Below are positions 16,315 through 28,869 of a DNA stretch of 64,000 bases, one piece after another. The stretch is from NCBI GenBank assembly GCA_040772665.1, contig JAXGXT010000001.1, positions 400,592-464,591 of the forward strand. The letters are read 5' to 3'. Within the stretch, counting starts at the first letter, position 1; each line of letters begins with the position of its first letter. A program made the position numbers and the translations under genes. The DNA is from JAXGXT01 sp040772665. GTDB taxonomy: Bacteria; Bacillota; Clostridia; Lachnospirales; Anaerotignaceae. The notes under the pieces were generated by a model, which was not told the DNA's origin, searched no databases, and worked only from the letters and a program-made list of their open reading frames with translations.

Positions 16315-17544
16315 TTACATATTGTCAGCATCCAAAACAGACTGGAGCAACACATTACATCCCATATAGCACTGCTCGAGAGATGTAAACTCAGGCTCAC
16401 AATGGCTATGCCCGTCTTTGCTTGGAACAAAAATCATTGTTGTGGGAATCATATCGGCAACATATTGTGCATCATGTCCTGCACCGCTGTTTATAGGCAT
16501 GTTTGAATAGCCGTATTTATCAGCATTTTTTTCTATAAGTTCAACAAGGGTTTTATCAAAATACACTGTGTTTCTTGCCCATGCCCTTGTTGCTTCCACT
16601 TTACATTTTGCAAATTCCTTAGGCATGTTTTCTATAACAGAAACAACCTGTTTAATAACTTCTCCGCTTTCATGGCGAGCATCTATGGAAAAATCAACAT
16701 AATCAGGAATTACAGTATGTACACATGGATGGCACACAATCTCTCCTGTTGTATAAACAAGTGAAGGGTCTAATTTATCCAGCTCATCATGGAGATATAT
16801 AAGTGCCTGTGCAGCGGCATAAAGAGCATCCTGTCTGTATGGCATAGGTGTTGTTCCTGCATGGTCAGCTTGGCCGTATGTTTTTATACGATAGTTAACC
16901 ATTCCAAGCACACACTGCACAACTCCTATATCTTTCTGTGCCGCTTCAAGAATTGGGCCTTGCTCAATATGAAGCTCAAACATTGCTTTATATTTATCCT
17001 TGCTTAAGCGGTTTTCTTCACTTCCAAGATATCCGCTTTTTTCTAAAGCTTCACCAAAAGTCTGCCCTGTTCCGGAAGCCGCTTTAGTTGCCAGCATAGT
17101 GTCTTTGTCAAATTTTCCGCAAACTATGCCTGAAGACATCATTGCAGGAGGATATAAAGACCCTTCCTCATTTGTCCAAATCATTGCTGTAATAGGATGT
17201 TTATGAGGTATTTTTTGTGTTGCAATTGTTTCCACAACCTCCATTGCAGTAAGAACTCCTAATATACCGTCATAGTTTCCTCCGTTTCTTACAGAGTCGC
17301 AATGGGATGCCATTACTATACGAGGAAGTCCTTTTTCGCTTCCTTCTATTGTTGCATAAACATTGGCCAAATCATCAGTTTCTATAACAGCGCCGACAGC
17401 TTTCATTCTTTTTACAAACTCGTCCCTTGCCATAATAGCCTCGGGAGATAAAGAAAATCTTGTGATTCCGCCTCTGCCTGTATCTCCGAATGTAGAAAAT
17501 GTTTTTATTTTGTCTTCCAATCTGTTTTTATCACAGTAGTTCAT
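16315..17544 (-). CDS. M20-family amidohydrolase, hydantoinase/carbamoylase (allantoate amidohydrolase-like) type
   Basis: Zn-dependent amidase of 409 aa related to N-carbamoyl-L-amino-acid hydrolase and allantoate amidohydrolase, which hydrolyse ureido groups. Likely metal ligands are His81 (VMASHCDSV), Asp92 (GGNYDGILG), Glu126/127 (TNEEGSLYPP), His192 (ELHIEQGP) and a His near residue 385 in KDGHSHCEPEFTS. GHDAQYVADM and the dimerisation domain with AGTTPMPYRQDA are also typical. It starts at ATG with AAAGGAGTG upstream. It is the last gene of an operon with two membrane proteins, so it probably processes an imported ureido or amide compound; the exact substrate is unknown. Confidence 0.85.
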   Translation of the reverse strand: MNYCDKNRLEDKIKTFSTFGDTGRGGITRFSLSPEAIMARDEFVKRMKAVGAVIETDDLANVYATIEGSEKGLPRIVMASHCDSVRNGGNYDGILGVLTAMEVVETIATQKIPHKHPITAMIWTNEEGSLYPPAMMSSGIVCGKFDKDTMLATKAASGTGQTFGEALEKSGYLGSEENRLSKDKYKAMFELHIEQGPILEAAQKDIGVVQCVLGMVNYRIKTYGQADHAGTTPMPYRQDALYAAAQALIYLHDELDKLDPSLVYTTGEIVCHPCVHTVIPDYVDFSIDARHESGEVIKQVVSVIENMPKEFAKCKVEATRAWARNTVYFDKTLVELIEKNADKYGYSNMPINSGAGHDAQYVADMIPTTMIFVPSKDGHSHCEPEFTSLEQCYMGCNVLLQSVLDADNM

Positions 17545-17571
17545 AGGTTAACACTCCTTTTATATTAATTT

Positions 17572-18300
17572 TTATTCACTTATAGTAGCTTCTCTTTCTC
17601 TTTCCCTTTTTGCTTTAATAGCTTTGTACTGCATATATCCGATTATAAAACTTGCCAATATAGCAAGGGGGAATTTTAATACATTTGATATAGGAGCATA
17701 TTGAATTAAAAGACAAATAATAAGTATGCCCACAACGAAGTTTCTGTTCTTTAAAAAATACTGAGCCAAAACAGCACCAAGAATACTTGGAAGTGTAAAA
17801 TCAAAGGCTTTAATTACAAACTCAGGCAGAACACTTAAAATTGTTCCGCCTGCAATTGCCGCCAGCGTAACAAATAAAAGATTAACAAAAACTGAACATC
17901 CAATGGCAATAGTTCCTACTATCTCTCCCTTTCTTGTTCCTGCCTGCGCACCTGTAACAGCTTGTGCCGCCATCATTGCAGGAAGACGAACCGAAGGAAT
18001 GTTACCTGCAAGATATCCTATGTAAATGCCTGAAAGCCCCATAACAGGATAAAAAGAAAGAGGTTCAACAAAATATATAATAAGATAAGCAGATACAATA
18101 ATTGCCCATCCTGCACCAATCTGATCCCAAGTAGGTTTATACCCTAACCCAAGCCATAAATATAACGCAGGCAAAAATGTAAGAATGGCTGCAATAAGAG
18201 TAGTAATACGTCCCGACCTTATCATTTTTACAGTATATTCGTCGTGAAACCGTTTTTCCATTTCAGGCGAAAGATCTTTACTTATTATCTCTTGACTCAT
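17572..18300 (-). CDS. Uncharacterised multi-pass membrane protein, partner of the adjacent membrane protein
   Basis: 242 aa with about six to seven hydrophobic segments (near 32-52, 64-80, 84-100, 128-152, 170-188, 196-228) and a charged C-terminal tail rich in Lys, Arg and Glu. I do not recognise a characterised family. The motif QAVTGAQAGTRKGEIVGTIAIG around residue 112 looks conserved-type and is polar for a membrane protein. It starts 1 base after the upstream membrane gene ends and is followed by the amidohydrolase. Inference: the two membrane proteins form a two-subunit transporter for the amidohydrolase substrate. Confidence 0.7.
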   Translation of the reverse strand: MSQEIISKDLSPEMEKRFHDEYTVKMIRSGRITTLIAAILTFLPALYLWLGLGYKPTWDQIGAGWAIIVSAYLIIYFVEPLSFYPVMGLSGIYIGYLAGNIPSVRLPAMMAAQAVTGAQAGTRKGEIVGTIAIGCSVFVNLLFVTLAAIAGGTILSVLPEFVIKAFDFTLPSILGAVLAQYFLKNRNFVVGILIICLLIQYAPISNVLKFPLAILASFIIGYMQYKAIKAKREREREATISE

Positions 18301-18301
18301 A

Positions 18302-19027
18302 TTAAGCTACCCCCATTTCCACAATGGCCTGTGCCACAAGAATTCCTGCAATCAATGCAATCCCCAAGTTGTATTCTGTAAGTTTAGGAAACTTTTGTGC
18401 AATTTTCATTAATGCCAGCATAATAACAAAAGCTGCTATTGCCGCACTGAATTTTCCGATGCCGCCTTTCATCTGCCCTGCAAGAAACATTGATATACAT
18501 CCAATCATAACGCAAGAACCTACTGCATTAAACATGTAGATATCTCTTCTTTCCACTGCCACTTTAATTTTTTCCATACGATGGGCAAACAATAAGTTAA
18601 CAATAAAGAAGCCCCATGTGTTAAGTGTTATTATCCAAACAGAACAGGCAAAAGCAATAATTCCATACTCTGGTCCGCCAAGGTTTACGCCCATGGCCTC
18701 TGCGCCTGCTGTTGCACCAAGCATTTCTGTTGTAATCGTTCCGATAATCGAAAGCCTAAGCCATGCAAACGGTCCGCCTAAAATACTCATCATAGCTATC
18801 ATCGCCGTAAACATAGATAAACCCGGCCCAATGGAACAAATTGCTCCCGCACGTATAGCCTCTTTAATATCCTGTTTGCTTAAGTCAACAAGAGGCCCTG
18901 CATCTTTAGCATTTTTAATAAAAGCCCAAGCCTGAACACAAACCATAAATACTGTAGGAATAACCATAAGCCACATAATCGGACTGTTTGCTATTTCTAA
19001 GTATCCTTTGTTTAACATGGTATCCAT
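18302..19027 (-). CDS. Membrane protein resembling the DUF5058 family
   Basis: 241 aa, multi-pass membrane protein. The start MDTMLNKGYLEIANSPIMWLM followed by a helix and the polar segment AKDAGPLVDLSKQDIKEAIRAGAICSIGPG recalls DUF5058 proteins, which are often found beside M20 peptidase/amidase genes; this is from memory and not proven. About six hydrophobic segments follow, one containing LGGPFAWLRLSIIGTITTEMLGATAGAEAMG. The start is the ATG at 19027, behind AGGAGGG; the frame extends 8 codons upstream without support. First gene of the operon, downstream of a sigma-54 type promoter. Confidence 0.7.
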   Translation of the reverse strand: MDTMLNKGYLEIANSPIMWLMVIPTVFMVCVQAWAFIKNAKDAGPLVDLSKQDIKEAIRAGAICSIGPGLSMFTAMIAMMSILGGPFAWLRLSIIGTITTEMLGATAGAEAMGVNLGGPEYGIIAFACSVWIITLNTWGFFIVNLLFAHRMEKIKVAVERRDIYMFNAVGSCVMIGCISMFLAGQMKGGIGKFSAAIAAFVIMLALMKIAQKFPKLTEYNLGIALIAGILVAQAIVEMGVA

Positions 19028-19266
19028 AATTAACCCTCCTAAGGATATCATTGCCTCATTATTTTTACCGCCTCCTGCGGCAGAAAATGAAGCTGATTTA
19101 ATTTTTGCCTACACCTTAGCCATACTTAAATAAAAATATTATTCCATAAGCCTATTTCTTAAAACATAATACATTGCAGTGTTTATGTAAACATTCCTGC
19201 TCCCTCCTTTTTTAATTGAAAATATGTATTTTCTTTTAAAGAGATGCTGCTTTACTTATTATTAAG

Positions 19267-19283
19267 AGCAAAACCTATGCCAA
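19267..19283 (-). promoter_or_regulatory. Sigma-54 (-24/-12) promoter for the membrane protein/amidohydrolase operon
   Basis: On the minus strand, TTGGCATAGGTTTTGCT carries the GG and GC doublets exactly 10 bases apart, as in the consensus TGGCAC-N5-TTGC. It lies 240 bases upstream of the DUF5058-like gene and 230 bases from the end of an adjacent sigma-54 activator gene. The rest of the 485-base gap is A+T-rich; I could not identify a clear activator-binding palindrome. Confidence 0.7.
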
Positions 19284-19417
19284 GTAATTAAACTTCTTAA
19301 TTTTTATTCATTTTCACTTAAACCCTGCACTTTTTGTATACTAAAATAACTTTATTCTGCCATATTGCTGCAAATTCTCTGTTAATATCTTATCAATATA
19401 TTTATGCATATTCGCAT

Positions 19418-19472
19418 AAAAAAACCCCTTAATTTGATATATGGCTAAATTAGCCGCTCAAGTCAAGGGGTT
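19418..19472 (-). terminator. Terminator of the sigma-54 activator gene
   Basis: On the minus strand AACCCCTTGACTTGA pairs with TCAAATTAAGGGGTT, enclosing a small GGCTAA/TTAGCC hairpin, and is followed by a run of seven T. It lies 40 bases past the stop of the activator gene. Confidence 0.85.
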
Positions 19473-19512
19473 ATGCGTATTTACATTATATGCAGTTTTG
19501 CATTTTAAAAAC

Positions 19513-20940
19513 TTATTTCTTTTCAATATTGTATTTGCTCATCTTTCTAGAAATTGTAGATTGGTCTATTTTCAAAGCTTTTGCGGCAAGAGTGGGGTTG
19601 CCAAACCTTTTTATGTATTCACATATTACTCTTTTTTCATATTCAGCAACCTTTTTCTTAAGGGAACTTTCGCCTCCGCAGTCAATAAAAATTTGTTCTT
19701 CCTGATCTATAAGGACATTGTAACCTAAACCTATGGAATCACAAATATCATCCACATCAATAATATCACCTTTGCTTTGAATAATAAGCCTTTCAACTAC
19801 ATTTTTTAACTCTCTCACATTTCCTTTGTAGTTATACCCGTAAAGATATCGTGAAGCTTCTTTTGATACTTTTTTGTTTGTTTCATATTTAATGTTAAAC
19901 ATTCTAAGAAAATGGTCAATTAAAAGAGGTATATCTTCTCGCCTTTCTTCTAAATCAGGAAGTTTAATTTCAATTACATTAAGTCTGTAAAATAAATCCT
20001 GACGAAATCTCTTTTCCGTTATCATTTCTTGTAAATTTGCATTTGTTGATGCTATCACCCTGAAATTCACATGTATAGGTGCATTTCCTCCCAATCTCAT
20101 AACTTGATGGTCTTGTAAAACTCGCAAAAGCTTAGATTGAAGCTCCATACTCATCTCTCCTATTTCATCAAGCAGTATAGAGCCGTTGTTTGCACATTCA
20201 AGAAGGCCTTTCTTTCCTTTAGGGTTTCCACCTGTAAAAGCACCTGGATTATATCCAAAAAGTTCAGACTCAAGAAGAGGAGAAGGTATTGAGGCGCAAT
20301 TTATTTTTATAAAAGGTTTTTCTTTTCGCAAACCGCTGTTGTGAATAATGTTGGCTATGTTTTCTTTGCCGCTTCCTGAAGGTCCTGTTATCAAAACAGG
20401 AACATCATAGTTTGAAACTCGTGTTGCCTTTTCAACAACCTTATGCATAGCCACACTTTGATAAATAATATTTTTATCATCTTTAAGAACCTTTTTAAGA
20501 AGAGAATATTCATTAAGCAGCTTTTTTTCCTGTTTTTTAAAGCTGGCTATTTTATCTTGCATGTTTGTTAATTCGGAAACATCTATAAGATAGTTAACAA
20601 CATATATTATTTTCCCTTGATTGTCACGAATGGGAACAGCCTTAACCTGAAATGTTTTTCCACAGGGCACAGATTGATTTATAACCTGAGATTTATTTGT
20701 TTTAAGAACAAGAACGGTTGCAGAATCGGAAACAAGATTACTCCTATGAAGTTCCTGCATTGAATGACCTATGTATAAGTCTGAAGACTGGCCTGTTATT
20801 CTTCCATGAGTCTTGTTAACAAACATTACTGCTCCGTTTCCGTCTGTTATGTTAAGCCCCACAAAGGGGTTATCAACCATTTCATCGTATATTATATTAT
20901 GCAGCTCTTTAGGTATCTTCCCATCCAAATATGTTTTCAC
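19513..20940 (-). CDS. Sigma-54-dependent transcriptional activator with PAS sensor (PAS-AAA+-Fis)
   Basis: Enhancer-binding protein of about 475 aa. Residues about 20-125 form a PAS domain (NPFVGLNITDGNGAVMFVN). The AAA+ domain has Walker A GPSGSGKE near 188, a sigma-54 contact loop reading ELFGYNPGAFTGG (last Ala of the usual GAFTGA is Gly) and Walker B SILLDEIGEM. The C-terminal helix-turn-helix is Fis-like (GNPTLAAKALKIDQSTISRKM). GTG at 20940 is preferred as start because AAGGAGG is 7 bases upstream; the ATG two codons earlier is too close. It lies directly upstream of a -24/-12 promoter, so it probably activates the membrane/amidohydrolase operon in response to a PAS ligand. Confidence 0.9.
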   Translation of the reverse strand: MKTYLDGKIPKELHNIIYDEMVDNPFVGLNITDGNGAVMFVNKTHGRITGQSSDLYIGHSMQELHRSNLVSDSATVLVLKTNKSQVINQSVPCGKTFQVKAVPIRDNQGKIIYVVNYLIDVSELTNMQDKIASFKKQEKKLLNEYSLLKKVLKDDKNIIYQSVAMHKVVEKATRVSNYDVPVLITGPSGSGKENIANIIHNSGLRKEKPFIKINCASIPSPLLESELFGYNPGAFTGGNPKGKKGLLECANNGSILLDEIGEMSMELQSKLLRVLQDHQVMRLGGNAPIHVNFRVIASTNANLQEMITEKRFRQDLFYRLNVIEIKLPDLEERREDIPLLIDHFLRMFNIKYETNKKVSKEASRYLYGYNYKGNVRELKNVVERLIIQSKGDIIDVDDICDSIGLGYNVLIDQEEQIFIDCGGESSLKKKVAEYEKRVICEYIKRFGNPTLAAKALKIDQSTISRKMSKYNIEKK

Positions 20941-21220
20941 AATCATTCCTCCTTAAGGAAAATCAAAAAACAAATAAATCTGCTTTATAAAACCTATGTG
21001 TAATCCTTAATTTTAATTATACCATAAAACTCTAAAAAGAAAGCCACAAAACTTATACTTTGAAAACAATTTCACAAAAAGTTAACTTTATACTAACTAT
21101 TATCTAAATGCAGCCTTGGTTTTTACCTAGATATGCTGTCTTTAAAAGCACAATAAGATTTTAAAAGATGAGATTAAAAGTCAAACTTAATTATTGGCAT
21201 AAAATCGACATAAAACCATT

Positions 21221-21254
21221 AAAAAAAGCGTTCTCATTTTTACATTGAGAACGC
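21221..21254 (-). terminator. Terminator of the rRNA-tRNA operon
   Basis: On the minus strand GCGTTCTCA pairs with TGAGAACGC around an A+T loop and is followed by seven T. It stands 30 bases beyond the last tRNA. The A+T-rich sequence from 20941 to 21220, upstream of the sigma-54 activator, holds no other feature I can support. Confidence 0.85.
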
Positions 21255-21283
21255 AAATCGTGACCGGTATCGCACCGGCAGAC

Positions 21284-21355
21284 CTAGGGTAGCAGGATTT
21301 GAACCTGCGAATGACGGAATCAGAATCCGTTGCCTTACCGCTTGGCGATACCCCA
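21284..21355 (-). tRNA. tRNA-Gln(CTG)
   Basis: Complete cloverleaf on the minus strand: acceptor TGGGGTA/TACCCTA with discriminator G, anticodon arm ACGGA-TTCTGAT-TCCGT giving CTG, and T-loop GTTCGAATC. 3'-CCA is not encoded. Last tRNA of the operon; the Gln(TTG) gene precedes it and has the same D-arm. Confidence 0.95.
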
Positions 21356-21392
21356 TCATTAACTTGTTAAGTATAAGGTATTTTATTAAAAG

Positions 21393-21464
21393 CTGGGCTA
21401 GCTGGATTCGAACCAGCGAATGCAGGAGTCAAAGTCCTGTGCCTTACCGCTTGGCGATAGCCCA
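21393..21464 (-). tRNA. tRNA-Gln(TTG)
   Basis: Cloverleaf with acceptor TGGGCTA/TAGCCCA, discriminator G, anticodon arm CAGGA-CTTTGAC-TCCTG giving TTG, and T-loop GTTCGAATC. CCA not encoded. Confidence 0.95.
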
Positions 21465-21564
21465 ATAAGTTGTGACCGATTAATATTATATTTATAAAAT
21501 AAAAGTAGTTTTTATTTTGGTTATTTCATGCTTTAAAATATAATTCTTTATTAATAAGAAAAAA

Positions 21565-21636
21565 AGCGCGAAACGAGATTCGAACTCGCGGCCCTCGCCT
21601 TGGCAAGGCGATGCTCTACCACTGAGCCATTCGCGC
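21565..21636 (-). tRNA. tRNA-Gly(GCC)
   Basis: Cloverleaf with acceptor GCGCGAA/TTCGCGC, anticodon arm TCGCC-TTGCCAA-GGCGA giving GCC, and T-loop GTTCGAATC. CCA not encoded. Confidence 0.95.
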
Positions 21637-21645
21637 ATAAATAAG

Positions 21646-21729
21646 TGCAGTCGAGGGGACTTGAACCCCTACCCAGAAACCCGGACTAGATCCTTAGTCT
21701 AGCGCGTATGCCAATTCCGCCACGACTGC
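21646..21729 (-). tRNA. tRNA-Leu(AAG)
   Basis: Class II tRNA with a long variable arm; acceptor GCAGTCG/CGACTGC. The anticodon arm is CTAGA-CTAAGGA-TCTAG, so positions 34-36 read AAG rather than the usual bacterial GAG. A34 in tRNA-Leu is uncommon in bacteria and would need either inosine editing or four-way decoding by unmodified A. Confidence 0.93.
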
Positions 21730-21744
21730 GTATTAAATTAAAAA

Positions 21745-21817
21745 TGAGTCACTCGGGGCTCGAACCCGAGACACCTGGATTAAAAGTCCAGTGCTCTACC
21801 TACTGAGCTAGTGACCC
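21745..21817 (-). tRNA. tRNA-Lys(TTT)
   Basis: Cloverleaf with acceptor GGGTCAC/GTGACTC, anticodon arm CTGGA-CTTTTAA-TCCAG giving TTT, and T-loop GTTCGAGCC. CCA not encoded. Confidence 0.95.
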
Positions 21818-21830
21818 ATATTAAAAATGG

Positions 21831-21904
<74 letters not shown>

Positions 21905-21936
21905 CATATTGCCGGTTCAAATCTGTTTTTTAAAAG

Positions 21937-22011
21937 TCGGGGTGACAGGATTCGAACCTGCGACCTCCTGATCCCAAATCAGGCGCGCTAGCCAAACTAC
22001 GCTACACCCCG
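21937..22011 (-). tRNA. tRNA-Pro(TGG)
   Basis: Cloverleaf with acceptor CGGGGTG/CACCCCG, anticodon arm CCTGA-TTTGGGA-TCAGG giving TGG. First of seven tRNAs after the distal 5S gene, 11 bases from it. Confidence 0.95.
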
Positions 22012-22021
22012 TTATTTTGAA

Positions 22022-22138
22022 TCCGGCAACCACCTACTTTCCCGGGCAGCTTCCCGCCAAGTATCATCGGCCGTTTATGTCTTAACCATCGTGTTCGGTA
22101 TGGGAACGGGTGTGACCCATAAACGCATCGTCACCGGA
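22022..22138 (-). rRNA. rrf: 5S ribosomal RNA (distal copy)
   Basis: About 117 bases with the canonical 5S features, including the CCCGTTCCCATACCGAAC loop and closing TCCGG/CCGGA helix. It follows 23S by about 240 bases. It is identical in sequence to the copy at 26140-26256. Confidence 0.95.
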
Positions 22139-22139
22139 A

Positions 22140-22380
22140 ATTTTTTAACCTTTTCCTGGTTTCTTTATATCTTTATATCTTTTATCTTTTTTATATTGCT
22201 TTATATAAGGTTTGTTTAAACATTTCCTGTTTTTAAACTCGCCTATATTGTTTTAAGTATATCTCTATCAGAACAAGCACACAACAACTATATCAGTCTG
22301 CTCTTTTCTAACATTTCTATACCCTCAAAACTGAACAAAGAGAACTTAGAAATCCATATCGTGATAATAAGTGTTTTATT
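22140..22380 (-). other. 23S-5S spacer with one arm of the 23S processing stem
   Basis: A+T-rich spacer without a gene. CCTCAAAACTGAACAAAGAGAA (22323-22344) is complementary to sequence upstream of 23S at about 25652-25680, so the two flanks can form the long helix cut by RNase III when 23S is released. Confidence 0.6.
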
Positions 22381-25278
<2,898 letters not shown>

Positions 25279-25784
25279 TTGTCGCGTGCATAGCACGCTC
25301 CTCGTTCAAATGCGATTTGAACGAGTTTTGCAGTTGATACGTTCGGCTTGTTGCCGTGGATTTCTCCGGCGGAAATGAATTCCGCCTACGCCTCATGACT
25401 AACTTCTTTTACAATATTTATTATGGTATATAACATAATGTTTAACACCACAATAATAAGTATATTCATCAGCCCTGCACAGTCATAAATTTAGTTCTTT
25501 GAGTATTGCTTTTTAGCTTTACTCGGAATGTAGTAGCGATACTACATGTTTCAATTTATATCTTTTATTACTTATTTTATCTCGATATACAGTCAGTATT
25601 TTCCCTTACGGAAAAACGGCTTTCGCCGGCACTTTACGTGCTACTTATTGACTCTTTTTCTCTTTATTCAGTTTTCAAGGTACAGATAATTGCTTTTTAG
25701 TTTGTATTGATTTATGTTACTTTTAAGTTAATTGATACTTTAAAAAGTATCTGTTTATTTTTTTAAAAGGTTTTGTCCTTTGAG
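25279..25784 (-). other. tRNA-Ala to 23S spacer with hairpins and 23S processing arm
   Basis: A 500-base gap. Next to 23S it packs small palindromes: GCGTGCATAGCACGC (25284-25298), CTCGTTCAAAT/ATTTGAACGAG (25302-25326) and GGCGGAA/TTCCGCC (25368-25385). Further out, CTCTTTTTCTCTTTATTCAG with TTTTCAAGG (25652-25680) is complementary to the 3' flank of 23S and forms the processing stem. The rest is A+T-rich. Confidence 0.6.
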
Positions 25785-25857
25785 TGGAGATTGCGAGATT
25801 CGAACTCGCGACCCCCTGCTTGCAAGGCAGGTGCTCTCCCAGCTGAGCTAAACCCCC
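25785..25857 (-). tRNA. tRNA-Ala(TGC)
   Basis: Cloverleaf with acceptor GGGGGTT/AATCTCC, anticodon arm CCTGC-CTTGCAA-GCAGG giving TGC, and T-loop GTTCGAATC. Located in the spacer before 23S, as is common for Ile/Ala pairs. Confidence 0.95.
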
Positions 25858-25979
25858 ATAAGGTTTTAATTTATTTTATTTTATTTTAATTTATTTTAAT
25901 TCATTTTTGTTCTGCTATTATTAAGTTTTATATTTACTTATTGATTGTTTTATTTCTTTACAAAAAGAAGTTAATTAAG

Positions 25980-26053
25980 TGGGCTCAAGTGGACTCGAAC
26001 CACCGACCTCGCGCTTATCAGGCGCGCGCTCTAACCGGCTGAGCTATGAGCCC
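25980..26053 (-). tRNA. tRNA-Ile(GAT)
   Basis: Cloverleaf with acceptor GGGCTCA/TGAGCCC, anticodon arm CGCGC-CTGATAA-GCGCG giving GAT. It precedes tRNA-Ala and follows the proximal 5S gene. Confidence 0.95.
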
Positions 26054-26139
26054 TCAGCACTATCTTCTTTTGTTATAACATATATTTTTATAAACCATTA
26101 TAAATGATTATAAATATAGTCATATTTATTTTAGTAGAT

Positions 26140-26256
26140 CCCGGCAACCACCTACTTTCCCGGGCAGCTTCCCGCCAAGTATCATCGGCCGTTTATGTCT
26201 TAACCATCGTGTTCGGTATGGGAACGGGTGTGACCCATAAACGCATCGTCACCGGA
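26140..26256 (-). rRNA. rrf: 5S ribosomal RNA (proximal copy, between 16S and tRNA-Ile)
   Basis: Identical over about 117 bases to the 5S gene after 23S, but lying only about 100 bases downstream of 16S and before the Ile/Ala tRNAs. The 5S sequence and its closing helix are complete, so it should be functional. This gives the order 16S-5S-Ile-Ala-23S-5S. Confidence 0.95.
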
Positions 26257-26359
26257 AATTTATTAACTTTTTATACTTTACTATGTTCTTATTTCTTTAA
26301 ACATATTTAAGCATTAAGCTTTCAAAACTAAACAGTTGATTATTAAACCTTAGTCTCCA

Positions 26360-27900
<1,541 letters not shown>

Positions 27901-28112
27901 AGTTTTTCCTTTGTCAGTTTAAATCTGACTTGCAGTTTTTTCAAACTGCCTTTTTTGTTACTCCGTATTACTAATTTAGTTATGAACCGAAGTTCTAACT
28001 TAGAATTAACTATGGGTTTAGTTTAATCAACTGTTCAGTTTTCAAAGTTCAATGCTGCATGTTTTTTTGATTTTTACACTTTGCTTTCCCCTCACTTTTG
28101 AGGTTGTCAGCG
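27901..28112 (-). other. 16S leader with processing-stem arm
   Basis: Leader transcribed before 16S. It contains one arm of the 16S processing helix (about 28014-28046), several short inverted repeats such as AGTTTAAATCTGACTTGCAG-flanking stems, and a small CCTCAAAAGTGAGG hairpin (28090-28103) just after the proximal promoter. Confidence 0.55.
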
Positions 28113-28118
28113 AAAATC

Positions 28119-28147
28119 ATTCTACCAAATTTGTTCTATTTTGTCAA
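28119..28147 (-). promoter_or_regulatory. rRNA promoter P3 (proximal)
   Basis: TTGACA (28142-28147), 17-base spacer, TAGAAT (28119-28124) on the minus strand. Nearest of three tandem consensus-like promoters upstream of 16S. Confidence 0.8.
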
Positions 28148-28229
28148 CCGTTTTTTTGAAAGTTTTTAAATTTTCTTTCATTTTTTTGCCGAAGCTTTGT
28201 TTGCCGCTTCTTTGGTGACACGGTTTGTT

Positions 28230-28258
28230 ATTCTATACTGTTGCAAACCGTTTGTCAA
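28230..28258 (-). promoter_or_regulatory. rRNA promoter P2
   Basis: TTGACA (28253-28258), 17-base spacer, TAGAAT (28230-28235). The initially transcribed region starts CGTGTCACCAAAGAAG (28207-28222), 15 of 16 bases identical to that of P1. Confidence 0.82.
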
Positions 28259-28325
28259 GAACTTTTTTATCTTTTCGTTTCACCCCCATTTGGTGCTTGT
28301 TACTTCTTGGGTGACACGAATATTC

Positions 28326-28353
28326 ATTATATAGATTTATGAAAAAATGTCAA
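28326..28353 (-). promoter_or_regulatory. rRNA promoter P1 (distal)
   Basis: TTGACA (28348-28353), 16-base spacer, TATAAT (28326-28331). Followed by CGTGTCACCCAAGAAG (28303-28318) at the expected transcription start, the same box as at P2. Confidence 0.82.
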
Positions 28354-28458
28354 TAGGTTTTTTAAAAGTTTTTAAAATATTTTTTTATCTCTTCTTTTTA
28401 TACTGCTTTCTTATTCAGCTTTCCATAAAATCATCCTTTGTAAAAAAGCAGCTTTAAA

Positions 28459-28869
28459 TCAATATCTATTGTTATATACCCTATAAGCCACAACATATCC
28501 CAATGTCTGCAGCCCTGCAAACACAGCAACCAGTCCTCCTTCATTGGCATAACCCATCCATATTAATAATATCATAACCACTATTTCCACATATATAGAA
28601 ATAACAAAAACCATACTCCTTGCTTTATTTGCAATAAAAACAACTCGTTCCTCGCTGTTTGCTATTTCATATTGAGTTAACTTTTGGGGATTTTTTAAAA
28701 GTCTGTAATATTGAATAGTCCTTATGGCACCGGCAACAATAAAACCTACCCCCATGCTTCTTGCATAATCAATTCCCACACTTACATCCTTTGTTACAAC
28801 AGAATAAGTAACCATTAATATGCCAAAAACTGAAACTGCAACCATATAAGCTATTTTTTTCTTAATCAT
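28459..28869 (-). CDS. Small four-helix membrane protein, unrecognised
   Basis: 136 aa with four hydrophobic segments at about 7-26, 38-55, 83-104 and 110-128 and no motif that I recognise. Its ATG overlaps the stop of an XRE-type regulator by 4 bases, so it is translated from the same message. Small HTH plus membrane protein pairs are common in clostridia; in some the membrane protein is controlled by, or modulates, the regulator. No function is assigned. Confidence 0.75.
   Translation of the reverse strand: MIKKKIAYMVAVSVFGILMVTYSVVTKDVSVGIDYARSMGVGFIVAGAIRTIQYYRLLKNPQKLTQYEIANSEERVVFIANKARSMVFVISIYVEIVVMILLIWMGYANEGGLVAVFAGLQTLGYVVAYRVYNNRY

Noticed and set aside
16145..16369. Small plus-strand frame after the second gntR
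   Set aside because: It runs through the bidirectional terminator stem and into the antisense of the amidohydrolase gene.
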